Shown: one piece after another, positions 15,046 to 20,985 of the stretch
Layout of the letters: every line of letters starts with the position of its first letter
Position numbering within the stretch: the first letter of the stretch is position 1
Source of the DNA: an uncultured Bacteroidales bacterium
GTDB taxonomy: Bacteria > Bacteroidota > Bacteroidia > Bacteroidales > UBA932
DNA: 37,535 nt
Direction: 5' to 3'
NCBI GenBank assembly: GCA_934667175.1
Contig: CAKULN010000028.1
Span: 1 to 37,535 of the forward strand
Translations under genes and position numbers: made by a program
Notes under the pieces: model-generated
Seen by the model: the letters and a program-made list of their open reading frames with translations, nothing else
What the model was told of the DNA's origin: nothing
Database searches by the model: none

Positions 15046-16203
15046 TTATTGATTCTTCTTGAAATAATAGTTTCTGAGCCAGTACTCAAAGAGGGGGTCG
15101 AGAATCACCGGCTTGGCGTCCTCTCCTGCAAAGGTAAGGATTTCCTTCTTCATCAGAGCGTCCTTGAGTCGGCGCACATTGGCGGACGAGTTCAGGGAAT
15201 ATTTCCGGATGACCTCCGCTGTGCTGAACTTGGTGTAGCCGTCGATGATCGCCTTCAGCAGGCTCACCTGGAATGTGGTGAGGTCGTTCATCATCGAGAT
15301 GAAGCGGCCGCGGTTTATCGCCATCACTGTCGCAAGAGCCTCAAGCAGCACAGGCTCCATTATGTAGCCTTTCGACAAAGAATCGCAGATGGACGTGAAA
15401 TGATTGATGTAAAAAAGGTTGCATTTAAAGAGGCGGCACGCTCCGCTGATTAGGTCCCGGTCGATGACCTTTCCGCTCGCGAGGAAGCCCTTGATGATGT
15501 GCTCGACGATCTCCCTTTCATCCACCCTGCTGAGCTTCAAGCGGATGGCGCGGCGATAGAAGAAATGACGCTTTATGAATATGTCCTCCATCGCATTGAC
15601 CTGAGAGCCTAAGAATATATAGGAGAATATCTTCAGCCCCTCGGCCTTGGCCTCGTCCATCACCCCTTCCATCAGCTTGAATATCCGCTCGCCGTCGTCG
15701 GCGAGGTCCACGTTCTGGAACTCATCCACAATCATGAACATCTTCTCCCCCTTCTCGGCAGCAAGCGCGTAAGGCAGGCGCAGAACGGCCTTAAGATCCG
15801 CCTCATCCAAATCCCAGTTGGTGGAGAGGATGGTGTCCGTGTCCGAGAACGCCTTACGGTCGAATACCCAATGTGTCCCTTCAAGATGCACCGAGACAAT
15901 CTTTTCATATTCATCGGGAGTAGAGGCCACAAGCCTAATGACAGCAGCCCCGAGCCTTTTGACAAAGGTCTCACCTTGCCGGATGTCCAGGGCGGTCATC
16001 TCGCCTACCGTGAAAGATGCGCCATCCACCTTAAGTTTCGTCAGAACCTGATGGACGAGAGACTTCTTACCCGTCCCAAAGGGCTCCCAAATCACAACGT
16101 TCTCATTTTGGGCCAACAGATTAGCCAAAATCGAGCAATCCTCTTTCCGGCCGATGAAATGTTGTCCGGTCACATATCGGTTGTACAAAAACGGGCTGTC
16201 CAT
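15046..16203 (-). CDS. AAA-type ATP-binding protein with C-terminal winged helix
   Basis: A 385-residue cytoplasmic P-loop ATPase resembling the archaeal-ATPase/STAND-like group common in Bacteroidota. An N-terminal FIGRKEDCSILANLL segment is the usual lead-in. The Walker A stretch reads WEPFGTGKKSL (about 39-49), with Glu in place of the first Gly and Lys in place of the usual Ser/Thr after GK. Walker B is MFMIVDEFQNV (about 155-165). A sensor-like SYIFLGSQVNAM follows (about 195). The C-terminal 100 residues form a winged-helix-like domain (YTKFSTAEVIRKYSLNSSAN) ending in a LFEYWLRNYYF motif typical of these proteins. The function is not established; roles in surface polysaccharide or stress biology have been guessed for relatives. 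It shares an intergenic promoter region with rpsU, which is divergent. Confidence 0.8.
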   Translation of the reverse strand: MDSPFLYNRYVTGQHFIGRKEDCSILANLLAQNENVVIWEPFGTGKKSLVHQVLTKLKVDGASFTVGEMTALDIRQGETFVKRLGAAVIRLVASTPDEYEKIVSVHLEGTHWVFDRKAFSDTDTILSTNWDLDEADLKAVLRLPYALAAEKGEKMFMIVDEFQNVDLADDGERIFKLMEGVMDEAKAEGLKIFSYIFLGSQVNAMEDIFIKRHFFYRRAIRLKLSRVDEREIVEHIIKGFLASGKVIDRDLISGACRLFKCNLFYINHFTSICDSLSKGYIMEPVLLEALATVMAINRGRFISMMNDLTTFQVSLLKAIIDGYTKFSTAEVIRKYSLNSSANVRRLKDALMKKEILTFAGEDAKPVILDPLFEYWLRNYYFKKNQ

Positions 16204-16225
16204 CGAAATAACATTTTTGTTTTTA

Positions 16226-16253
16226 CAAAATTAACATTTTTTTCCTATCTTTG
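16226..16253. promoter_or_regulatory. Divergent -7 boxes for rpsU (plus) and the ATPase gene (minus)
   Basis: On the plus strand TATCTTTG (16246-16253) is preceded 20 bp upstream by TTTA (16222-16225), giving a good promoter for rpsU. On the minus strand TAATTTTG (16226-16233) fits the -7 box of the ATPase gene 22 bp before its ATG. The two overlap head to head, so their polymerases would compete. Confidence 0.6.
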
Positions 16254-16323
16254 CACCCGCTTTAGAGAGAGCTTGGGAATTTACCGGTGAAAGTTGCCGG
16301 AATATTCCAAAGTTTTAGAAAAA

Positions 16324-16331
16324 AAGGAGGT
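16324..16331 (+). promoter_or_regulatory. Strong Shine-Dalgarno site of rpsU
   Basis: AAGGAGGT lies in the run AAAAAAAGGAGGTGG, a full complement to the 3' end of 16S rRNA, 12 bp before the ATG at 16344. Most genes in this window have nothing comparable. In Flavobacterium, bS21 is known to help hide the anti-Shine-Dalgarno, and a strong site on rpsU fits feedback on bS21 levels. Confidence 0.8.
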
Positions 16332-16343
16332 GGTAACAGCATT

Positions 16344-16538
16344 ATGATCATAGTTCCTATCAAGGAAGGCGAGAACATCGAAAGGGCTCTGAAGAAATTC
16401 AAGAGGAAATTCGAGAAGACCGGTGCCATCCGCGAGCTTCGCGCCCGTAAGAACTTCGAAAAGCCTTCTGTAAAGAGAAGAGCGGCGAAGATGAAGGCCA
16501 TCTACGTTCAGCACCTCCAGCTGCTTGAGGAGCAGTAA
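16344..16538 (+). CDS. rpsU: 30S ribosomal protein S21 (bS21)
   Basis: A 64-residue, highly basic small-subunit protein. It begins MIIVPIKEGENIERALKKFK and continues KFEKTGAIRELRARKNFEKP, both characteristic of bacteroidotal bS21, and has a long C-terminal helix (RRAAKMKAIYVQHLQLLEEQ). The start at 16344 is fixed by the family's N terminus and by the strong ribosome-binding site just upstream; an earlier in-frame ATG at 16287 is rejected. It is monocistronic, with a terminator 27 bp after the stop. In Bacteroidota, bS21 sits by the anti-Shine-Dalgarno and affects which mRNAs are initiated. Confidence 0.95.
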   Translation: MIIVPIKEGENIERALKKFKRKFEKTGAIRELRARKNFEKPSVKRRAAKMKAIYVQHLQLLEEQ

Positions 16539-16564
16539 TCCGCTCACTCCAATTTTGAATTCAC

Positions 16565-16598
16565 AATCGGACCGCTTCGTGGCGGCCCGATTTTTTTT
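16565..16598 (+). terminator. Terminator of rpsU
   Basis: ATCGGACCGC and GGCGGCCCGAT pair around a TTCGT loop with one mismatch. They are followed by eight T residues. Confidence 0.85.
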
Positions 16599-16852
16599 CA
16601 TTCCTATGACCCAAAAAACGGGGCAAGATACGTCCACGAGGTCGTGCAGCGTTATGTGGCTGTACCCTCTATCGGAGAACGCGGGTCAAGTCCAAACCCC
16701 GTGTTAAAGAAAGGACTCTGCCTTGTTAACTGAATTTGTTATTTCGCGCCAACGCCAAAGTCAACACTGTCGGCCAAAGAGGTTGTTTGCTGACGACTTG
16801 CCACCGGTTTGTTCAACATTTTGTCCGGCGAAAGGCTTGTTGGCCGGAGGGA

Positions 16853-16886
16853 TTGAACGACATTCTTTGACTATAATGTCGTTCAA
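16853..16886. repeat. 12-bp perfect inverted repeat
   Basis: TTGAACGACATT and AATGTCGTTCAA are separated by 10 nt (CTTTGACTAT). A further half-copy (AAAATGTCGTTC) lies about 40 bp downstream. There is no T-run, so it could be a protein-binding operator or a decayed repeat element rather than a terminator. Confidence 0.7.
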
Positions 16887-17181
16887 AACCGACAAATGGA
16901 GGGGTTCGACGGCACTTCGCTGCAAAAATGTCGTTCTGACTCTCAACTTTTAGTCTGCTCCATGACCGGAGGTCGATGAAGCGGCTCAATGTCTAGCCAC
17001 AAGCAGAACGGACTTCTTGGCGTGATTTGTAAATCATTGTTAATAAATAGTTTAAGCATTAGCCTTTCGCGATCTAACACTCAAGGTGATGCGTTAACTA
17101 TATGATAATTAATGCATTTTATACCACTCGTTGACACTGAGTGTGTTGCGTTTAGACATAGAGAGGGAGATATTAATTCTT

Positions 17182-17274
17182 ATGAAAATGAATCAGACAA
17201 TGATTTACCTTGCGTTGGCCCCGTTGCTTGGAGGGCATGGCGGCCTACGCGCTTCGCGCGCCCTGTCCGGGTAA
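17182..17274 (+). CDS. Doubtful 30-codon frame with a hydrophobic N terminus
   Basis: ATG at 17182 opens MKMNQTMIYLALAPLLGGHG, which looks like a short signal or membrane segment, and closes at TAA 17272-17274. Its second half is the left arm of the palindrome at 17221-17301. No ribosome-binding feature or relative is recognised. It may be fortuitous. Confidence 0.2.
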   Translation: MKMNQTMIYLALAPLLGGHGGLRASRALSG

Positions 17275-17301
17275 AGGGTCGCCATGGCCTCCAAGCAACG
17301 G
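17221..17301. repeat. Large imperfect palindrome with 25-bp arms
   Basis: The left arm (17221-17245) begins CCGTTGCTTGGAGG and the right arm (17277-17301) ends CCTCCAAGCAACGG. By hand the 25-bp arms differ at two positions. The 31-nt loop contains a further GCGC-rich hairpin. There is no T-run. It is much more GC-rich than its surroundings, so it may be an inserted element or an RNA structure. Confidence 0.75.
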
Positions 17302-17457
17302 TACTCCTGACCGAAGATAGCCCTGTGGCAGCCTCCAGCAACACTATGCTTTGTAAGAAAACTTTCGAGGTACAACTCAGTGGTGTTTCAGATATTAAGT
17401 ATTTCTTGTACAGGCTATCTAAGATATATGCCTGAACACATACTTTTGGACTTGATC

Positions 17458-17539
17458 AAAAAAACAGCACAGCAAGTCCTCAAAAAAACGTCAAAAAGTT
17501 TGTAAAAAACTTGCATATATATATATATATATATATTTG
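17458..17539 (+). promoter_or_regulatory. Promoter with phased A-tracts and an (AT)11 spacer
   Basis: A-tracts at 17458-17464, 17482-17488, 17493-17497 and 17504-17509 are spaced about one or two helical turns apart, suggesting curved DNA. They are followed by CTTGC, then eleven AT dinucleotides (17515-17536) that run into the -7 box TATATTTG (17532-17539). The putative -33 element (CTTG, 17510-17513) and -7 box are held apart only by the dinucleotide tract, so changes in repeat number would change the spacing. The leader to the peptide gene is about 160 nt, with an ACTTTTCTTTA/TAAAGAAAAGT stem. Confidence 0.6.
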
Positions 17540-17705
17540 CCCCACTTTTCTTTATAGCTCATAAAAGCGGCGAACCAATACCTAAAGAAAAGTTGGCGAT
17601 TAGTATGAGTGTCTCATATACGTGTTGGCTCCCTCTTGTACTTTTTGTCATTCCTTTGTATAATTTTATTGACTGGTCAGGAGCCTCGCCAGTATGTGAA
17701 TCTTT

Positions 17706-17837
17706 ATGAAAAAAATTAACGAAAATCACTATGTGAAACCAGAAGTCGAGGAGATTGACCTGACTCTTTCCGCAAGCGTTTTGGACGGAAGCGGCTCCGT
17801 ATTCGGCGAGCAACCAGATAATGAAGATGATTATTAG
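17706..17837 (+). CDS. 43-residue acidic peptide gene preceding the lipoprotein
   Basis: ATG at 17706 opens MKKINENHYVKPEVEEIDLT, followed by a small-residue segment (LSASVLDGSGS) and an acidic tail (EQPDNEDDY), stopping at TAG 17835-17837. Many Bacteroidales genomes carry short genes with this layout: a basic start, KPxxExI(D/E)L, a Gly/Ser-rich middle and an acidic end. They often lie directly upstream of a surface lipoprotein, as here (15 bp gap). No function is known to me. The resemblance to leader-plus-core precursor peptides is suggestive but unproven. There is no signal peptide and no cysteine. It is the first gene after the (AT)11 promoter. Confidence 0.75.
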   Translation: MKKINENHYVKPEVEEIDLTLSASVLDGSGSVFGEQPDNEDDY

Positions 17838-17852
17838 TAATCAAGCGGCATT

Positions 17853-20345
17853 ATGAAAAGAATCTGTCTTTTAGCCATCACTACATCTACGCTCATCGCC
17901 GGCTGCGAAAATGCCAAAGAAATCACCCCGGCCATGGAACATCGTGATGGTGTGTATGCGACTATCGAGCAACCAGACGGTTTCTCTACCAAAGGTTTGT
18001 CCTTCAACGATGGCAAGGTGTCTTTCGTTTGGGAAAACGGCGAGAGACTTGCTGTTTATGGTTCCTCCACATATTCAGTGCTGACAATCAATGACGGAGG
18101 TAGTTCTGTCACCAAGCTCGACAGTCCGGACTTCAAACTTGACACAGAGGTGGACTACTATGTATTCTCTCCCGTGTCCGGCACTCTGTCAGACGCATCC
18201 AAGGAAGCGATAAACGTGTCGTTCAGCGACCAGCGACAGACCGCCAACACTGACACAAAACATCTCCGTCTTAACCAATACGCATGCGCCACAGGCACAG
18301 TTGACGGCAATTCCATCAATTTCCAGCTTTATAATCAGGTCGCATGGATCAGGTATTCCCACACCTTCACAGAAGCCGTGAGCGAAGCGAAGACCATCAC
18401 CATCAGCGCATCCGAAGGAAAACCTTTCGTCCTGAACGGAACCATTGACGCGACAAAACCTGTGTCAGAGAAAGGTTTCACCACATCAATCACAGCCTCC
18501 CAGACTGCGTCTGAAATCACCCTCAACCTCGGAGAGGAATCCGGCAATGGAATTGACATCGCCTCCGGAGAGGTTTTGAATGCGTTCTTCACGATTCATC
18601 CAGTCGATCTTACCGGAAAGACTATCACATTCACAGTCAAAGACGCTGACGGGAAAACCGTCTCCATTGACAAGTGCACGGGCCGAGCCATCAAAAGGAA
18701 TGCGGTCGTTCCTTTCACGGACAATTCCTCCAAACCAACTGTGGCGACCATTGACGGAAAAGAATACTCAACATTGAACGCCGCCATCGCGGCAGCTGCC
18801 GACGGCGCCACAATCAAGCTGGTAAGCGATGTCACCACGGTTAAGGTTTCTATTGACAAGAGCGTCACTTTCGACCTTGACGGCAACACTGTAACAGCTG
18901 ACGACGATGTCTTCTTCGTAGCGGAAGACGGACTTACCGTCAATTTCACGAACGGCAACATTGTTTCTACCAAATACAGTGGACTCTTCTTCAAACAAGG
19001 ACTTAAGGATGAGAACATCACATTCGACAACTGCAATATAACCGCTGTTGAGGGGGCAATAGCCACAAGCACGTTGACTGGATCTTCGATAACAATCAAC
19101 GGAGGCTCATTCGTGTCCTCGAACAATGCGGTGATCCTGACCAACGGCAATTCCCGTGAGGGCGAGGCCAACACCATCACCATCAATGGAGGAACCTTCA
19201 AAGGCCAAATGTCGGATGAAGCTTATAATGACAGAAATTCGATCGCCTGTGGAATCTATGCCGCTTGGAAGGACAACATCATCGTCAATGACGGCACATT
19301 CAATATAGAAAGAGGTGTAGGTGTGCTCTGCCGCGGAGGTAAGGTTACCATCAACGGTGGCACGTTCACCACAACAGACCCGGATGACAAGACAGGCTGC
19401 GTGGGCGACAGCCGTGTCGTAGTGCCATGCCAGACAGTTTACGTTGACAAGGACTCCCGGTACTCAGATTATGAGAACGCAACGATCGAAATCTCAGGAG
19501 GTTCGTTCTCAGATTATACTTGTCAGAATTACATCGCCAATGGTTATGGTGTTGCGAAAAAAGAAGATTTGTACAGAGTATTAAAAGCACAAGAGGCAAC
19601 GGACCAAAAGACTTTAAAAGCAGCGATAGAAGGTGCTGACACTGAAAGTCCTGCTTTGGTCAACAGCACCATTAAAATCACGAATCAAATTGGGCTAGCC
19701 AGCAACAACACGCTTATAATTGGAGAAAATGGAAAAATAATGCCATCCTCATCCAATAATGTCACAAACATTATCACAACTGTGATATCTAAAGGCACTA
19801 TGAATCTTTGTGGAAGCGGATATATAGAAGCAACAACTACTACCAGAACTGAGGGTTCAGCAGCCGTGCTTTTGCGTGGAGGGAAGAGTGCTAATAATGA
19901 TGTCACAATGAATATTTATGGAAACCTTACCATTAATGGTGGAAGCGGAAGTATAAAAGGTAATAGAGCAGTACGCATAGACAGAGGTATCCTTAACATC
20001 TTTGGAGGGCATTTCTATTCCGGTCTTGACAAAAACAATGACCCAACTCAAAAAGTAAAAGTAATTCAGGTAAGCCCTGCCCAAAGCGACTATACTGCAA
20101 CCCTGAATATTTACGATGGAGTATTTGAATGTGCCGGAGACCCTTCCGCCATGATTAGTCACGGGAATGCTTCTCAAATCAGCCAAAGTTATATCAACAT
20201 AATGGGTGGAATATTCGTAGGATTCAACCCTGCCAACGTCACCCAGATTGACGATACAACCACCAGCTATGTTCCCGACGGCTACGAATCCGTTGAAATC
20301 ACCTACAACGGAAAACAAGCCTGGAAAGTGTCCAAGAAACGATAA
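17853..20345 (+). CDS. Fimbrillin-like N-terminal domain plus right-handed beta-helix surface lipoprotein
   Basis: An 830-residue lipoprotein. The signal MKRICLLAITTSTLIAGC has a clear lipobox, so it is lipid-anchored and likely surface-exposed. Residues about 30-290 resemble the N-terminal domain of Bacteroidales fimbrillin-type proteins (VSFVWENGERLAVYG, YYVFSPVSGTL, then LNAFFTIHPVDLTGKTITF). Residues about 300-570 and 600-810 form a parallel beta-helix, with repeated turns of the form INGGTF, ISGGSF, IYDGVF and IMGGIF about every 20-30 residues. Such helices act as adhesins or polysaccharide-binding or -cleaving domains; no catalytic residues are evident. It is co-transcribed with the small peptide gene 15 bp upstream and ends in a strong terminator. 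The last third is visibly more AT-rich than the first. Confidence 0.82.
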   Translation: MKRICLLAITTSTLIAGCENAKEITPAMEHRDGVYATIEQPDGFSTKGLSFNDGKVSFVWENGERLAVYGSSTYSVLTINDGGSSVTKLDSPDFKLDTEVDYYVFSPVSGTLSDASKEAINVSFSDQRQTANTDTKHLRLNQYACATGTVDGNSINFQLYNQVAWIRYSHTFTEAVSEAKTITISASEGKPFVLNGTIDATKPVSEKGFTTSITASQTASEITLNLGEESGNGIDIASGEVLNAFFTIHPVDLTGKTITFTVKDADGKTVSIDKCTGRAIKRNAVVPFTDNSSKPTVATIDGKEYSTLNAAIAAAADGATIKLVSDVTTVKVSIDKSVTFDLDGNTVTADDDVFFVAEDGLTVNFTNGNIVSTKYSGLFFKQGLKDENITFDNCNITAVEGAIATSTLTGSSITINGGSFVSSNNAVILTNGNSREGEANTITINGGTFKGQMSDEAYNDRNSIACGIYAAWKDNIIVNDGTFNIERGVGVLCRGGKVTINGGTFTTTDPDDKTGCVGDSRVVVPCQTVYVDKDSRYSDYENATIEISGGSFSDYTCQNYIANGYGVAKKEDLYRVLKAQEATDQKTLKAAIEGADTESPALVNSTIKITNQIGLASNNTLIIGENGKIMPSSSNNVTNIITTVISKGTMNLCGSGYIEATTTTRTEGSAAVLLRGGKSANNDVTMNIYGNLTINGGSGSIKGNRAVRIDRGILNIFGGHFYSGLDKNNDPTQKVKVIQVSPAQSDYTATLNIYDGVFECAGDPSAMISHGNASQISQSYINIMGGIFVGFNPANVTQIDDTTTSYVPDGYESVEITYNGKQAWKVSKKR

Positions 20346-20367
20346 GTGATTTTCGCATACTATAATC

Positions 20368-20398
20368 AAAGGCCGCCTCCCACAAAGAAGCGGCCTTT
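20368..20398 (+). terminator. Terminator of the peptide-lipoprotein operon
   Basis: A perfect 9-bp stem, AAAGGCCGC / GCGGCCTTT, with a 13-nt loop starts 23 bp after the stop. Confidence 0.85.
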
Positions 20399-20594
20399 AA
20401 TTATCCACCACATAATAGCAAGCCAAATGTCACACGAAAAAGCAAAAGTGCTTAAACAGCTATATTGTCCGATGGCAAAAACTTACGACGGTGGCATTTT
20501 AAGGCATATTCGCCGCCGACATGGAGCAAAAGGATGCAGACGGGAGCGTTTGGTGTCATATTCGTGGCCAAGAATGACAATAGTCACTTAAAAT
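20399..20594. other. Intergenic stretch with no gene seen
   Basis: Short frames only. A CGGTGGC / GCCGCCG pair near 20490-20520 may be another degenerate hairpin related to the array that follows. Confidence 0.4.
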
Positions 20595-20739
20595 GTTGTC
20601 AGCGGGCATCATCCGGAACTATTGGGCGACAAATAGGGCCGAAAACGTCGCCGTAGAGTGATCCGGAGCACCGTAGGGCGACGAAAATGGGCAGAAGTGT
20701 CGCCGTAGAGGATAATTTCGCTTCGAAAAGCTCAGCGAC
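20595..20739. repeat. 52-bp-period hairpin array, locus A
   Basis: Units of 36 nt at 20595-20630 and 20647-20682, and a third starting at 20699, are separated by exactly 16 nt. The second unit starts GTCGCCGTAGAG and ends GGGCGAC, so its ends pair. The third starts with the same 12 bases but ends in CTTCGAAAAGCTCAGCGAC, close to the hairpin repeat seen in the receptor operon. The 16-nt spacers are A-rich (GAAAATGGGCAGAAGT). A matching array lies at 37149-37307. Confidence 0.7.
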
Positions 20740-20971
20740 TTGTTTTATTTCACCTGAAATAGATCACGTATGGTTCGCCGACGATTTCGTAGAGGGAAAC
20801 GAAACGGAAGATTTTGTCTTGGTTCAGGCCACGCCAGTGAAAAGGTCATAAAGTGCCACAGACATGTGTCTGCCGCTCATTCGTCAATGCCTCAAGTTTC
20901 AGCCACGACCAAGGGTCAGTCCGTCAAAGATAGCCATTTTACAGACATGTACACTCTGAACTTATTTTAAT

Positions 20972-20979
20972 TATCTTTG
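20972..20979 (+). promoter_or_regulatory. -7 box of the AsmA-family gene
   Basis: TATCTTTG matches the Bacteroides -7 consensus and ends 6 bp before the first usable ATG (20986). No clear TTTG is seen 19-20 bp upstream. The 230 bp between the array and this box show nothing else. Confidence 0.55.
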
Positions 20980-20985
20980 CGTTCT

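Larger units (their letters stand above)
16599..17457. other. Gene-poor, repeat-rich intergenic region
   Basis: I see no gene I would defend across these 860 bp. Short open frames in this stretch have no recognisable features. The region holds the two inverted repeats and the doubtful small frame listed separately, and a CACTC/GAGTG hairpin near 17127-17147. Composition shifts to AT-rich after about 17000, as in the operon that follows. Confidence 0.5.

Noticed and set aside
16676..16705. tRNA-like T-arm (GCGGGTCAAGTCC)
   Set aside because: No acceptor, D or anticodon stem can be built around it.
16723..16953. 76-codon frame downstream of rpsU
   Set aside because: The composition looks random and it overlaps an inverted repeat and an opposite frame of similar length.
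17112..17435. 107-codon frame across the palindrome
   Set aside because: Its reading crosses the palindrome, it has no family features, and it ends in an AT-rich stretch; more likely chance.
20595..20739. CRISPR array (regular 36-nt units)
   Set aside because: Spacers are only 16 nt and similar in composition, units are diverged, and no cas genes are present.
20977..20985. TTG start codon for the AsmA gene
   Set aside because: It lies inside the -7 promoter box; an ATG follows at once.
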